From JADKAV01 sp963733395 (GTDB lineage: Bacteria > Actinomycetota > Actinomycetes > S36-B12 > UBA10799), in contig CAVTCZ010000019.1 in the NCBI GenBank assembly GCA_963733395.1, positions 620,001-684,000 of the forward strand: DNA of 64,000 bases. The letters are read 5' to 3'. The first letter of the stretch is position 1; the number at the start of each line of letters is the position of its first letter. A program made the translations under genes and the position numbers. The notes beneath the pieces are model-generated. The model was not told where the DNA came from, did not search any database, and saw only the letters and a program-made list of their open reading frames with translations. Positions 8,108 to 18,000 of the stretch are shown one piece after another.

Positions 8108-8717
8108 AGGGTGTCGGGTCACCCGCGCCGACGCGTTGGATCACGGGTTCACTCTCCGACAGGTCCACCACGGTGGTCGGCTCCGTCCCGCACTCACCGT
8201 CGATGACCGCGTCGACCGAGTGGTCGAGGCGCTCCTTGACCTCCCAGCCATCGGACATCGGCAACTCGTCCCCGGGTAGCAGCAGTGTGCTGGAGAGCAG
8301 TGGCTCGCCCAGTGTGGTCACCAGTGCCTGGGCGACCGGATGCGGCGGTATCCGCACGCCCACGGTCCGTTTCTTCGGATTCATGAAGCGGCGCGGTACC
8401 TCCCGGGTCGCGGGCAGGATGAACGTGTAACTGCCCGGGGTGTGCGCCTTGATGAGCCGGAAGACCCTGTTGCTCACGAAGACGAACTGGCTCAACTGCG
8501 CGAAGTCGTGGCACATCAGTGTGTAGTGGTGGTAGTCGTCGAGGTGGCGCAGTTCGCGGATCCGTGCCATGCCCTCGACGTTGCCGAGCCGACTGCCCAG
8601 TGCGTACCCGGAGTCCGTGGGGTAGGCGATCAACGCGTCCTGCTGAAGCATTTGCACGACCTGGTTGATCAGGCGCTGCTGCGGGTTCTGCGGGTGCACT
8701 TCGAAGAATCGGGCCAC
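8094..8717 (-). CDS. YciO/Sua5/YrdC family protein (threonylcarbamoyl-AMP synthase-like)
   Basis: A 207-residue protein that is a full-length YrdC-fold domain. It opens with the substrate-binding run LIAYPTDSGYALGSRL and continues with LMCHDF.QLSQF, PGSYTFILPAT, KRTVGVRIPPHP and LLSSTLLLPGDELP, which match the YciO subgroup. Sua5/YrdC enzymes make L-threonylcarbamoyl-AMP for tRNA t6A modification, whereas YciO members are paralogues of uncertain activity. The KxR/SxN residues that line the Sua5 active site are partly replaced here (DSGYALG for TETVYGLG), which favours YciO. It is monocistronic, with the upstream DNA holding a possible Nudix remnant on the other strand. Confidence 0.85.
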   Translation of the reverse strand: MARFFEVHPQNPQQRLINQVVQMLQQDALIAYPTDSGYALGSRLGNVEGMARIRELRHLDDYHHYTLMCHDFAQLSQFVFVSNRVFRLIKAHTPGSYTFILPATREVPRRFMNPKKRTVGVRIPPHPVAQALVTTLGEPLLSSTLLLPGDELPMSDGWEVKERLDHSVDAVIDGECGTEPTTVVDLSESEPVIQRVGAGDPTPFMEL

Positions 8718-8771
8718 GACGCCACGCTACGCGCCGCCGGGGTGAGTGTCTGGCGGACTAGGCTCGACCCG

Positions 8772-8905
8772 ATGTCCGGACTGGTCACCACTGCGGCTGA
8801 GGTGGGCAGTCCGGCTGGCCGTGGGCCGCGTCATCCATCTGCGCGGCGACGACCGGGTGCTGCTTGTCCGTCGTGGGCGGCCGCGGGTTCGGACCCCCGG
8901 CGAAC
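8772..8905 (+). pseudogene. Possible 5' remnant of a Nudix hydrolase gene
   Basis: From the ATG at 8772 a short reading frame starts MSGLVTTAAEVG; after a shift it continues with RLAVGRVIHLRGDDRVLLVRRG, which resembles the first strands of a Nudix fold. No Nudix box follows; the sequence runs straight into two 20-bp repeats and the end of the dedA gene. This looks like the surviving first ~45 codons of a lost gene. Weak call based on a short stretch. Confidence 0.3.
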
Positions 8906-8940
8906 GACTATGCGCTCGGGCGAACGACTATGCGCCCCGG
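8901..8940. repeat. Two tandem 20-bp copies at the dedA 3' end
   Basis: CGAACGACTATGCGC recurs at 8901 and 8921 with a 20-base period; the second copy contains the dedA stop codon. It may mark the join that removed the putative Nudix gene. Confidence 0.7.
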
Positions 8941-9575
8941 CTTCGCCGGTGCAGTCGCCGCATCACGAACACGGCGATCGAGGCCCCGATGAGGGCGTAG
9001 ATGATGTTGTTGGCTGTTTCCATGTGCTGCTCGATGACGTGGTACTGGGTGCCCAGCAACCAGCCGCCCCCGATCAGCAGGAAGTTCCAGATCGCCGATC
9101 CCACCGTGGTCAGGAGCGTGAACCGGCCGAGCGGCATACCCGCGGCGCCAGCCGGCAGCGAAACCAGGCTGCGCACCCCGGGGATGAGCCTGCCGATCAG
9201 GACCGCCTTCTCGCCGTGCTTGCCGAACCACTCGTCGGCGCGGTCGACGTCGTCGGCGTCGATGAGTGGCACGGCCAGCATCACCCGGCGGGTCCGTTCC
9301 TCGCCGAACATCCGCCCGGCACCGTAGAGGATCAGGGCTCCGATCACCGACCCGAGGGTCGCCCAGAACATCGTCAGCGGGCCGGACAGATCCCCGAAGT
9401 AGATCAGAGCCCCTGCCGCCGGCAGCACCACCTCGCTGGGGATCGGTGGCACCAGCGATTCCAGCAGGATCAGGGCCCCGACGCCGATCTCCCCGAGTTG
9501 GTCGATCGTGTCCAGCACGAACCCGATCAGTCCCGTGCTCTCGTCGGCTGGGGTCGCGGATGGGTACAGCATCAC
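8928..9575 (-). CDS. DedA family membrane protein (SNARE-associated/VTT domain)
   Basis: A 215-residue integral membrane protein with the DedA hallmarks: an early ESLVPPIPSEVVLPAAG segment with conserved Glu and Pro residues, and the G..R.IPGVRSLVSLPAGAAGM motif with the conserved Arg pair that is essential in DedA proteins. Four to five membrane helices are visible. DedA proteins act in lipid scrambling or transport, envelope integrity and proton-motive-force maintenance. It has a short spacer upstream and seems to be a single gene. The stop lies within the 20-bp repeat pair. Confidence 0.9.
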   Translation of the reverse strand: MMLYPSATPADESTGLIGFVLDTIDQLGEIGVGALILLESLVPPIPSEVVLPAAGALIYFGDLSGPLTMFWATLGSVIGALILYGAGRMFGEERTRRVMLAVPLIDADDVDRADEWFGKHGEKAVLIGRLIPGVRSLVSLPAGAAGMPLGRFTLLTTVGSAIWNFLLIGGGWLLGTQYHVIEQHMETANNIIYALIGASIAVFVMRRLHRRSRGA

Positions 9576-9667
9576 CGCACTCCGCCGTGCTCGCTCCAGT
9601 GCTCCATACCCGCTGAAACTACCTGGTGGTCCTGCGCGGCCAGCACGGCGAGCACAACGTGTCGGCG

Positions 9668-11020
9668 TTACCCGACTGAGTCGTCGTACGGCGTTTCGCC
9701 GTTGTCCGGGTACTGCGTCGGGTAGTCCTCGGGGTACTCGGTGTAGGGCTCTTCGGTCCAGGGCTCCTCGGTGTAGGGCTCTTCGGTCCAGGGCTCCTCG
9801 GTGTAGGGCTCTTCGGTCCAGGGCTCCTCGGTCGGGCCGACCGGGGAGTCGGAGAAGTCGGCATCCTCGATGTAGGTGCCACCGCCCTTGGTCACGTAGT
9901 AGGTGCTGTTGCGGATGCCGCCGTCCCAGTACTCCTCGACGTAGACGGCCACGAAGGTGTCGCCGACGTAGGAGCCGGTGATCTGGTAGGACTGCAGGGC
10001 GCCCCAGCCCGGCGCGATGTTCGCCGCACCGCCGAACTTGCCGATGAAGCCGGAGGTGCAGAAGGAGTCGGCCCCGCCGTAGTTGCCCGCCATGATGGCG
10101 TCCAGGAAGCCGGTGACGTCCTCCACTTGGGCGCTCGTCCCGGTGTCGCCGGGATTGCTGGTCGGCGGTGGTTTGTCCCCTGGCGTTCCGTCGCTTCCAC
10201 CGGCAGTGCCCGGCGGACGCGTGAACTCCTCACCGGTCACCACGTCGATGACGATGAAGATGTTGACGAACGTGATGTTCTGCGTGATCACAGTGATCGA
10301 CGTCGGGTTCCACCATGGCCAGGTCGGACCCGTGTACGTCGCGTCGGGGACCTGCGCCGGTGGCGGGGTCAGCGGGTTACCGCAGTAGCAGCGGACCACC
10401 GGCAGGCCGCGACGGCCGACGAGCACAGCGGTGCCGGCTTGGAGCACGGACACGAACGACGTCGCCCGGCCGTCCTTGTATCCGTGGTTGGTGACCAGGG
10501 TGTCACTGCGCAGGATCATCGGTGTGAGCTTCATGACGAACCGGGGGATGTCCTCGTACGCGATCCCCAGTACGCCGGCCCAGGCGCGACCCTTGTCGGG
10601 ATTGGCCATGAGGTAGTTGATCAACTGCTTGCGGTCGCAACTGCTGACGTTGCGGGTGCCGCCGTAGAGTCCGGGTTCGGCGCCGGGGACTGTGACCGGC
10701 TGTTTGGTCGTTTTGGGGGTGATCTGCAGATCGTTGCCAACGGAGTCGGTGAACGAATCCTGCGTGCCGTTGATCGGCACAGTGGTGATGCTGGTGCCCT
10801 GGCCGGAGGTCGGTGTGTCACCGTCGCGCGACATGACCAACCAGAGGCCGCCACCGACGAGTAGCAGGACGAACACCAGCGCGACAGCGATCGTTGCGAT
10901 GATGGCGCCGGTGTGGCTCTTCTTCGGCGTGGGCGGTGGGGCCGATGGATCCGGGACCCATTCCTCGCCGTTCCAGCGCAGCCAGCGTTGCCCATCCCAA
11001 TGAACGTTCGGATCGGACAT
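9668..11020 (-). CDS. DUF6777-type membrane-anchored surface protein with C-terminal Glu/Pro/Thr repeats
   Basis: Start is the ATG at 11020. Residues 1-25 form a WDGQRWLRWNGEEWVPDP module like those in DUF2510 proteins. One membrane helix follows (IIATIAVALVFVLLLVGGGL) and then a large extracellular domain of DUF6777 type, with SSCDRKQLINYL and a Cys pair (RCYCGNP). A second small domain resembles an SH3-like or NTF2-like lipoprotein end. The tail is EEPWTEEPYT repeated three times, then Tyr/Pro/Asp-rich sequence to the stop. The acidic repeats are probably a cell-wall-spanning spacer. Function is unknown. Confidence 0.75.
   Translation of the reverse strand: MSDPNVHWDGQRWLRWNGEEWVPDPSAPPPTPKKSHTGAIIATIAVALVFVLLLVGGGLWLVMSRDGDTPTSGQGTSITTVPINGTQDSFTDSVGNDLQITPKTTKQPVTVPGAEPGLYGGTRNVSSCDRKQLINYLMANPDKGRAWAGVLGIAYEDIPRFVMKLTPMILRSDTLVTNHGYKDGRATSFVSVLQAGTAVLVGRRGLPVVRCYCGNPLTPPPAQVPDATYTGPTWPWWNPTSITVITQNITFVNIFIVIDVVTGEEFTRPPGTAGGSDGTPGDKPPPTSNPGDTGTSAQVEDVTGFLDAIMAGNYGGADSFCTSGFIGKFGGAANIAPGWGALQSYQITGSYVGDTFVAVYVEEYWDGGIRNSTYYVTKGGGTYIEDADFSDSPVGPTEEPWTEEPYTEEPWTEEPYTEEPWTEEPYTEYPEDYPTQYPDNGETPYDDSVG
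9741..9830. repeat. Three perfect 30-bp tandem repeats coding for EEPWTEEPYT
   Basis: Three identical 30-base units (9741-9770, 9771-9800, 9801-9830) lie in frame inside the gene for the DUF6777 protein. Exact identity at the DNA level suggests recent copy-number change by slippage. Confidence 0.95.
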
Positions 11021-11218
11021 GGTGTCCCACCTTCCCCCCGAAGGCGGCGCCGCATCACCACACTCGCGGTGCGGCACGCAGTCGGACGGCCAACCCAGGC
11101 ACATGCCGCTCGACCGACGCGTCTCGGGCTTCGTACCTCATATCAAGTGTACGCCTGAAGGACACGGATAGGTGATCCACATCGACACCCCTGTTGCTTT
11201 GCGCCGACAGCGCCTACC

Positions 11219-12208
11219 GTGGAGGTATGGAGGGCCGGGGGGCTGTTCGCAGGACTGCTGCGGAGACGCGGTGGCCGCAGTTGGCGGTCGGGCCGCTACC
11301 CGCATCTGCCGTACCTGCTCTTCGCGGCGGTGCTGGTGGTGGGCAGCGCGTCCGCGGCCTTGCTGGCCTCGGTGCCCGCGGACGTTCATCAGCGCCGCTA
11401 CGCCTTGGCCGTGGCGGTGACCCTCGTCTGCGTCGCCTTGGCGGTCTGGTTGCTGGCGCCTCGGGTGCCTGACGGCTGGGGGCTGGACATCGCCATCGTC
11501 GTCGCGGCCGTCATCACCATCGGCTCGGGCCTGGCGGCGGGTCAACCCGAGACCCAGGTCCTGTTGGGCTTGAGCATGATCCTGCTGGCGGTGTTCGCCG
11601 CGTACTTCCGCCCGCCGGCCCGCTTCCTGACCGAACTCGGGCTGATGCTCGGGCTCTACGGGTTCGTGGTGCTGTGGTGGCAGCCGCTGATGCACCCGGC
11701 GTACTGGATCGTGGTCGTCCTCGTGACGGCCGCGGTGGCCGTCTCGGTGGCCGTCCTGGTAGCCGAATTGCGGGAAATGGCGGTGACCGACAGTCTGACC
11801 GGGGTGCTCAACCGCCACGGGCTGCAGGCGATGGGTGACTTCGTGCGAGCCGAGGCGCTGCGGGATGGCTCCCCGCTGGCAGTCGTTCTCGTGGACGTGG
11901 ATCACTTCAAGGCGTTCAACGACCACTACGGTCACATGGCCGGCGACCAGTTGCTGATCGATGTCGCGCGGACATTGCGCGACGGACTGCGCGCAGTCGA
12001 TGTGGTCGCCCGCTTCGGTGGCGACGAGTTCGCGTTGCTCCTGCACGGCGTTGACGCCGAAACCGCCCGCGGACTGCTCGACCGGATCACTCCACCGGGG
12101 CGCCACGTGGGTTGGAGTGCAGGGATCGCGACCTGGGACCCGGCCGTGCCCCTCGAGGCGGCGCTATCGGCAGCCGACGACGACTTGTACCGGATCAAGC
12201 GGCACTGA
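11219..12208 (+). CDS. Membrane-bound diguanylate cyclase (GGDEF)
   Basis: A 329-residue protein. The first ~180 residues hold about six membrane helices with no recognised sensor domain. The C-terminal GGDEF domain has the intact catalytic motif RFGGDEF (GGDEF at residues 267-271) and metal/substrate residues in LVDVDHFKAFNDHYGH. An RxxD product-inhibition site (R258-D261) lies exactly five residues before the motif. It should synthesise c-di-GMP and be feedback-inhibited. No EAL partner is in the window. The start used is the GTG at 11219; an ATG at 11227 is in another frame, so the true N terminus is slightly uncertain. Confidence 0.9.
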   Translation: MEVWRAGGLFAGLLRRRGGRSWRSGRYPHLPYLLFAAVLVVGSASAALLASVPADVHQRRYALAVAVTLVCVALAVWLLAPRVPDGWGLDIAIVVAAVITIGSGLAAGQPETQVLLGLSMILLAVFAAYFRPPARFLTELGLMLGLYGFVVLWWQPLMHPAYWIVVVLVTAAVAVSVAVLVAELREMAVTDSLTGVLNRHGLQAMGDFVRAEALRDGSPLAVVLVDVDHFKAFNDHYGHMAGDQLLIDVARTLRDGLRAVDVVARFGGDEFALLLHGVDAETARGLLDRITPPGRHVGWSAGIATWDPAVPLEAALSAADDDLYRIKRH

Positions 12209-12253
12209 AGGGGTCAGAGCCGAGATCTCCGATGCGGGGAGGATCCGGCCATC

Positions 12254-13824
12254 TCAGTTGTCCTCGTAGATGCTGGTGGCGATCTTGCCGAGGTCCTCGT
12301 TGGCCGCGAACACCCCTTGGATGTCGTCGAACATCGCCTGGTTGACGATGATCGCGATGGCCAGTTTCCGTCCCGACTTGGCCGTGATGTAGCCGCCGAG
12401 GGCCTTCGTCTCCACCCGCAGGCGGTCGTTCAGCAGGTCAGCTCCGCCGAGGGTGCCGGTCTTCGCGTACACATTGCCAGCCGCAGGGCTGTCCTTCTGC
12501 ACCGTCGCGATCGACCCGTCGACGCCCATGATCGGCAGGGCGAGTTGCCATTGCTGCGCATCCGGCCGCGCGGCGAACACCCGCATGAGTTGGGTGATCG
12601 ACGCCGCGGTGATGTAGTTGCCCGGCAGGCCCGAACCATCGACCAGCGAGGCATTCTTGGGGTCGATCCCGGCGGAACTCGAAGATCTTCGCCATCTCCG
12701 GGAAGCCGTCGTCGCAGTTGCGACTGCCGACGGCGGCCGCCAGCAGGCACACCTGGGTCTGGGCGCCGCGGTTGTAGCTGACCTTGAGGATGTACGTCGC
12801 GTTCTGGTCGAGTGTCAGACCCTCGAGTTTCGCCTCGGCGGGCAGGCCGTCGACGCGCTTCGCCGGCGGGAGTTGGGCGGCGGGGTTGGGCGCAGTCGGG
12901 TTGCCGCTCACGGTCACCCCGGCGCGCTCGAGGGCCTCGATGAAGGCCGTGCGGGCGAACCGGGGCGGGTCCGAGAAGTGCTCGACCTTCAGTGCCGGGT
13001 CGCTGTCGGCGGCGATGGTCCCGGTCGCAACGATGACGCCGTACTTCGGGGACCCGATCTGGATGTCACCCTGCTCGCCGGCGGCGACGGTCTTCACCCG
13101 GTTGACAACTCGCCAGGGTGCGACCTCCGGGCGCATCTTCACGGTGGCCTGCTCGCCCTCGGCGCCGGGGGTGATGACCAGGTCGATGAGGTTGTTGTTG
13201 ATGATGATCGGGGAGACCGGCCCGTCGTTCTCACCGAGGTCCTCGGTCATTCCACAGCCGGTCGTCGATGATGACGTCGCCCGCAACACGCTCAATGCCG
13301 GCGTCCTTCACCTGTTCGGCGAGGTCGTCGAGTCCGGCCAGCGGGTTGTTGTTCGCGATCGTCGCTCCGGGCAGGAGGTTGGCGTCGTTGTGGTCGAGGT
13401 CGGTGAACACGACTTCGCCGTCGGACCCGGTCTGACCTCCCATGGTGATGTCGCCCTTGGCCACCAGGATCAGGTCACCGTCGAGTGTGCCCCCGTTCAC
13501 CTGGCCGTTGCGCACCACGGGCGTGACGATCTTCGAGTCGGGTCCGAACTCCAGCCATGCGGCCCCCACGCTGTAGGTCTTGGTCACCGATGCCGGTTCG
13601 AGCAGGACGTCCGGGTTGTAGTCCACCAGTACATCTGCGGAGTCGGCGTCCTCCACGCGGACCGCCCAGATCCCGTTGGCGTACGGGGCGGAGTCCATGA
13701 TGTCGACCGCGGATTGGCTCAAGCCGGGGATGGCCGAGGCGGAGGTGGCCGGCTGCGGTTGGCTGTCCGAGCATGCGGTGAGGCCGAGCGCGAGGATCGC
13801 GCCCATGATCAGAGCTTTGCGCAT
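12254..13824 (-). CDS. dacB: D-alanyl-D-alanine carboxypeptidase/endopeptidase, S13 (PBP4) type, two frame breaks
   Basis: Three overlapping frames give one protein of ~520 residues. The N terminus is a lipoprotein signal (LALGLTACS). The active-site SxxK appears as EPASVTKTYS in the first piece (13824 to ~13240). The second piece (~13240 to ~12672) has the long insert domain typical of S13 enzymes. The third (~12672 to 12254) carries DGSGLPGNYITAASITQLM and the KTGTLGG motif. These enzymes trim or cross-cut peptidoglycan side chains. Bridging needs one shift near 13240 (LWND region) and one near 12672. Because all three motifs survive, the breaks look like sequence errors. It is divergent from the acyl-CoA synthetase gene. 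Confidence 0.85.
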
Positions 13825-13980
13825 GCTCGCTGCCTTCCCGTTGCTGAGTGGCTCAGCCTAGTGGGTGGACGGGATGTGACGGGCCGCCGTCACCGGCCGA
13901 CAGGGCGCCGTCACGGCGAAGTTCAAGCTCGTTCAACCGCCGGCTCTCGCAGATAGAGTGGAGCTAGAGCCAACGACAGG

Positions 13981-15772
13981 ATGAACATGCCCCGCGAACT
14001 CGAGTACCCGGCAGAGATCGACCTACCCATCACCGACACCGCGGGCAGCATCCCCGGGCGCAACGCCCAGCGGTTCCCGCAGCGGCCCGTCTACGCCGTG
14101 CGCACGGACACCGGCTGGGCCGACGTCACGGCGGCGGAGTTCAACGACCAGGTCCGGGCGGTCGCCAAGGGGATCGTGGCCCGCGGGATCGAGCCCGGCA
14201 GTCCGGTCGCCATCCTGGCGCCGACCCGGTACGAGTGGACGGTCGTGGACTTCGCGCTGTGGTCCATCGGTTGTTTCGGCGTGCCGATCTATGACTCCTC
14301 GTCGACCGAGCAGATCGAGTGGATCCTCACCGACAGCCGCGCAGTCGCCGTGATCGTCAGCACGACGGACATGGCCGAGCGGGTCCAGTTGGCCACCTCC
14401 ACGCCACCGCCGATCTGGGTGATGGATGACGACCTGCTCGCGCAGTTGTCCGCTGAGGGTAGCGATGTCGCTGACGAGGAGTTGGCCACCCGGCTGGCCA
14501 CCGCCGGACCGAAGGACCCCGCCACGATCGTCTACACGTCCGGCACGACCGGGCGGCCCAAGGGCTGTGTGATCACCCACGAGAACCTGATGTTCGTGGT
14601 GCGCACGTTGGTGGCCACGACGCAGCCGGTCGTGAACGAGCCGGGGGCGAAGACGGTGTTGTTCCTGCCGCTGGCACACGTGCTCGGCCGCGGCGCGCAG
14701 GTGTACTGCGCCGAAGGTGGCATGCAGGTGGCGCACTGTCCGGCGCCGAAGCAACTGCCGGCCGACATGCTCAGTGTGCAGCCGACGTTCCTGGTCGGAG
14801 TCCCGCGCATCTTCGAGAAGATCTTCAACGGCTCGCAGCAGAAAGCACATGCGGCCGGCAAGGGGAAGGATCTTCGAGCGGGCCGCGAAGGTGGCGATCG
14901 ATTACGGCCGGGCCGTCCGGGACGGCAAGCCGTCGCTGCGGTTGCGCATCGAGCACGCGCTGTTCAATCGGCTCCTGTACAGCAAGCTGCACGAGGCGAT
15001 GGGCGGGCACCTGCGGTTCGCGATCACCGGCGGTGCCAGCCTCGGCGAACGGCTCGGGTACTTCTACGCCGGCATCGGGCTGACGGTCATGGAGGGCTAC
15101 GGACTGACCGAGACCACCGCGTCCGGCACCTTCAACCGCGCGGAGAACCCGCGGATCGGCAGCGTCGGCCAGCCCATGCCCGGCACGGCGGTCCGTATCG
15201 CCGAGGACGGGGAGATCTCCTTGCGTGGCCCGCACGTGATGGCCGGCTACCACAACAACCCCGCAGCCACCGCGGAGGTCATCGACGAAGACGGCTGGTT
15301 CCGCACCGGCGACCTGGGCAGCCTCGATCCCGACGGCTTCCTGCAGATCACCGGGCGCAAGAAGGAGATCATCGTCACCGCCGGGGGCAAGAACGTCGCA
15401 CCCGCGGTGCTCGAGGACCGGATGCAGGCGCACAACCTGATCGGCGCGACGATGGTCGTGGGGGAGGGGCAGCCGTTCATCGGCGCCCTCATCACGCTGG
15501 ACCCGGATGCGCTGTCCGCATGGGCGGCGTCGCACAACAAGGCGGGTACGACGGCGGCGGAGTTGCGCGACGACCCCGACCTGCGCGCCGAGATCCAGGC
15601 TGCCGTGGACGACGCCAACGCCGCGGTGTCCAAGGCCGAGTCGATCCGTTCCTGGCGGCTGCTCGATACCTCCTTCACGGAGGAGTCGGGTCACCTCACG
15701 CCGACGCAGAAACTGAAGCGCAACGTGGTCTCGAAGGACTTCGACGGCGAGATCGGGGCGATCTACGGGTAG
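13981..15772 (+). CDS. Long-chain fatty acyl-CoA synthetase (AMP-forming), one frame break
   Basis: About 597 residues when bridged. The first piece has the phosphate-binding loop YTSGTTGRPKG (Tyr185) and LPLAHVLGR; the second has the adenine motif GYGLTETTASG, RTGDLG and the hinge GRKKEIIVTAGGKNV, plus the catalytic Lys in TPTQKLKR. This is the FadD15-like group, activating long-chain acids by adenylation. The shift lies near 14866, where one extra G separates AAGKGK from IFERAAKVA. Start ATG 13981 follows a TAGAGT -10-like box and a weak AGG ribosome site. It converges with the EF-G-like gene, with only 4 bases between stops. Confidence 0.92.
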
Positions 15773-15776
15773 TCGC

Positions 15777-17894
15777 CTACTCGGCGTTCTTCACCTTCTC
15801 CGCCTGGGCCGCCGGCATCGGCTGGTATCCGATGCCGCGGCGCTGGAAGTGCCCGGTGCCGTGCGACATGGAGCGCAGGTCCACGACGTACCGGGTGAGT
15901 TCGATCTCCGGGACCTCGGCGGTGACCACGGAGAACCCTTGTCCGGCGGAGTCGGTGCCTGTGAGGCGGCCGCGCCGGATGGACAGGTCGGTCATGACCG
16001 CGCCCACGTAGTCGTCGGGAACCGTCACGGTGATCTCGGCGACGGGCTCCAGCAGGTCGACCCGGGTCTTCCCGGCGGCGTCCTTGAGCGCCAGGGAGCC
16101 GGCGGTCTGGAACGCCATGTCGGAGGAGTCGACGCTGTGCGCCTTTCCGCCGACCAGCGTCACGCGGATGTCCGTGACCGGGTAACCCGCCGCGACTCCC
16201 CTGTCCATCTGGGCGCGGACACCCTTCTCCACCGACGTGATGTACTGGCGCGGGACAGCGCCGCCGACGACCTTGTCCACGAACTCGAAGCCGCTGCCCT
16301 GCGGGAGCGGTTCGATCTCGATTTCGCAGACGCCGTACTGGCCGTGCCCACCGGACTGCTTGACGTTGCGGCCGCGGCCCTCGGCCTTGCCGCTGAACGT
16401 CTCGCGCAGGGACAGCCGCAGCGGCACGGTGTCGACCGCGACGCCATACATGTTGGACAACCGGTCCAGCACCACGTCGAGGTGCGCCTCCCCGAGGCAC
16501 CAGAGGACCTGCTGGCCGGTGTCCTCCTTGGACTCCAGCCACAGGCTCGGGTCCTCCGCGAGCAGTCGCGACAGGGCCTTGGCCAGTTTGTCCTCGTCGG
16601 ACTTGGTCTTGGCCTCGATCGCCGTCGGCAGCAGCGGCTGCGGGACCTGCCAGGGCTCGAGCAGCATCGGCGTGTCGACGTCGGACAGGGTGTCACCGGT
16701 CTCGGCCCGGCTGAGTTTCGCGACCGCGCAGATGTCGCCGGCGACGCAGGTCGGCACCAGCCGCTGGGCCTTGCCCAAGGGGGAGGACAGCGAGCCGACG
16801 CGCTCGTCCACGTCGTGGTCCTCGTGGCTGCTGCCGGCCGCGAAGTGACCCGACACGTGCACGGGTGCCTCTGGCCGCAGCGTGCCGGAGAAGACCCGTA
16901 CCAGCGACAACTTGCCCACGTAGGGCTCGGAGGTCGTCTTGACGACTTCGGCCAGCAGCGGGCCATTGGGGTCGCACTTCAACGCCGGCAGCGATCCGCC
17001 GTCCGGCGTGGTGGCCTCGACCTCCTTGTGCTCCAGCGGTGACGGGAACCCCTTGGCGACCAGTTCCAGCACCTCCAGGATCCCCAGGCCGGTGACCGGG
17101 TTGATCGGGATCAGCGGGTAGAACTCGCCGCGCACGACGGCCTTCTCCATGTCCTCGATGACGGTGTCGATGCCGACGTTCTCACCCCCGACCCACGCCT
17201 CGAGCAGCTCCTCGTCCTCGCTCTCGGTCACGATGGTCTCGATGAGCGTGCCGCGGGGTTCTTGGATCGCCGCCGTTTGGGAATCGTCCGCAGGCCTCTT
17301 CGCGCGGCTGTCGCCGGTGTAGTCGGCGACCTCCTGGGAGAGCAGTCCGACGAGCCCCGAGATGGTGTGGCCGTCGGTGTCGTACGCCGGCAGGTACAGC
17401 GGCAGGATCCCCTCGCCGAGGGACTCCTGCAGTTGGGTGACCGAGTCCTCGAACGATGCCCGTTGGTGGTCGAGCTTGGTGAGGATCACCGCGCGGGCCA
17501 GGCCGATCTGCGCGCATTCGTTCCAGAGCATCCGGGTGGCGGCGGTCAGCCCGTCGGCAGCCGAGATCACGAACAGGGCGGCGTCGGCTGCCCGCATCCC
17601 GGCGCGCAGATCACCCACGAAGTCGGCGTAGCCAGGGGTGTCGATGAAGTTGATCTTCAGTCCGTCGAAGGCCGTCGGCGCCAGAGCGAGGTTGATGGAG
17701 CGTTGCTGACGCATCTCGACGGGGTCGTAGTCGGTCGTCGTGGTGCCGTCCTCGACCCGGCCCGCCCTGCCCAGTACGCCAGTGGCGAGCAGCGCGGCCT
17801 CGACCAGAGTGGTCTTGCCAGAACCGGCATCGCCCACGAGGACGACGTTGCGGATATCTTGCGGACCTGCTTGTGGGACGGGTGCCACGGACAC
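15777..17894 (-). CDS. Elongation factor G-like protein (FusA2 type)
   Basis: A 705-residue translational GTPase with a P-loop GDAGSGKT (21-28), DTPG (85-88) and TKLD (139-142) in place of the canonical NKxD. All EF-G domains are present in order, including the domain IV/V end with the VPEIELTRYVVDLRSMSHGTG motif. It is the second, EF-G2-like paralogue common in Actinobacteria; canonical fusA normally sits in the str operon with tuf and rpsL, which are absent here. The role of EF-G2 is not settled (the mycobacterial one is reported to lack normal translocation activity). A Gly-rich loop KQSGGHGQYG is intact. It is a single gene. Confidence 0.92.
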   Translation of the reverse strand: MSVAPVPQAGPQDIRNVVLVGDAGSGKTTLVEAALLATGVLGRAGRVEDGTTTTDYDPVEMRQQRSINLALAPTAFDGLKINFIDTPGYADFVGDLRAGMRAADAALFVISAADGLTAATRMLWNECAQIGLARAVILTKLDHQRASFEDSVTQLQESLGEGILPLYLPAYDTDGHTISGLVGLLSQEVADYTGDSRAKRPADDSQTAAIQEPRGTLIETIVTESEDEELLEAWVGGENVGIDTVIEDMEKAVVRGEFYPLIPINPVTGLGILEVLELVAKGFPSPLEHKEVEATTPDGGSLPALKCDPNGPLLAEVVKTTSEPYVGKLSLVRVFSGTLRPEAPVHVSGHFAAGSSHEDHDVDERVGSLSSPLGKAQRLVPTCVAGDICAVAKLSRAETGDTLSDVDTPMLLEPWQVPQPLLPTAIEAKTKSDEDKLAKALSRLLAEDPSLWLESKEDTGQQVLWCLGEAHLDVVLDRLSNMYGVAVDTVPLRLSLRETFSGKAEGRGRNVKQSGGHGQYGVCEIEIEPLPQGSGFEFVDKVVGGAVPRQYITSVEKGVRAQMDRGVAAGYPVTDIRVTLVGGKAHSVDSSDMAFQTAGSLALKDAAGKTRVDLLEPVAEITVTVPDDYVGAVMTDLSIRRGRLTGTDSAGQGFSVVTAEVPEIELTRYVVDLRSMSHGTGHFQRRGIGYQPMPAAQAEKVKNAE

Positions 17895-18000
17895 GTGTGC
17901 CTCGCATTCTCGTGCCGGCAGCCGACTACCGCCGGAATCGCTGGGTCGATTCTATTCCCGGGTCCGCAGCCCGCGGGCAGGCCCTGGGAAAGTGATCACC

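Noticed and set aside
9741..9830. CRISPR or regulatory tandem repeats
   Set aside because: The repeats are in frame within a coding sequence and have no spacers.
13981..16011. Single long frame over the acyl-CoA synthetase gene and beyond
   Set aside because: After ~14866 this frame turns Arg/Gly-rich and runs into the convergent EF-G-like gene; the true C-terminal half is in another frame ending at 15772.
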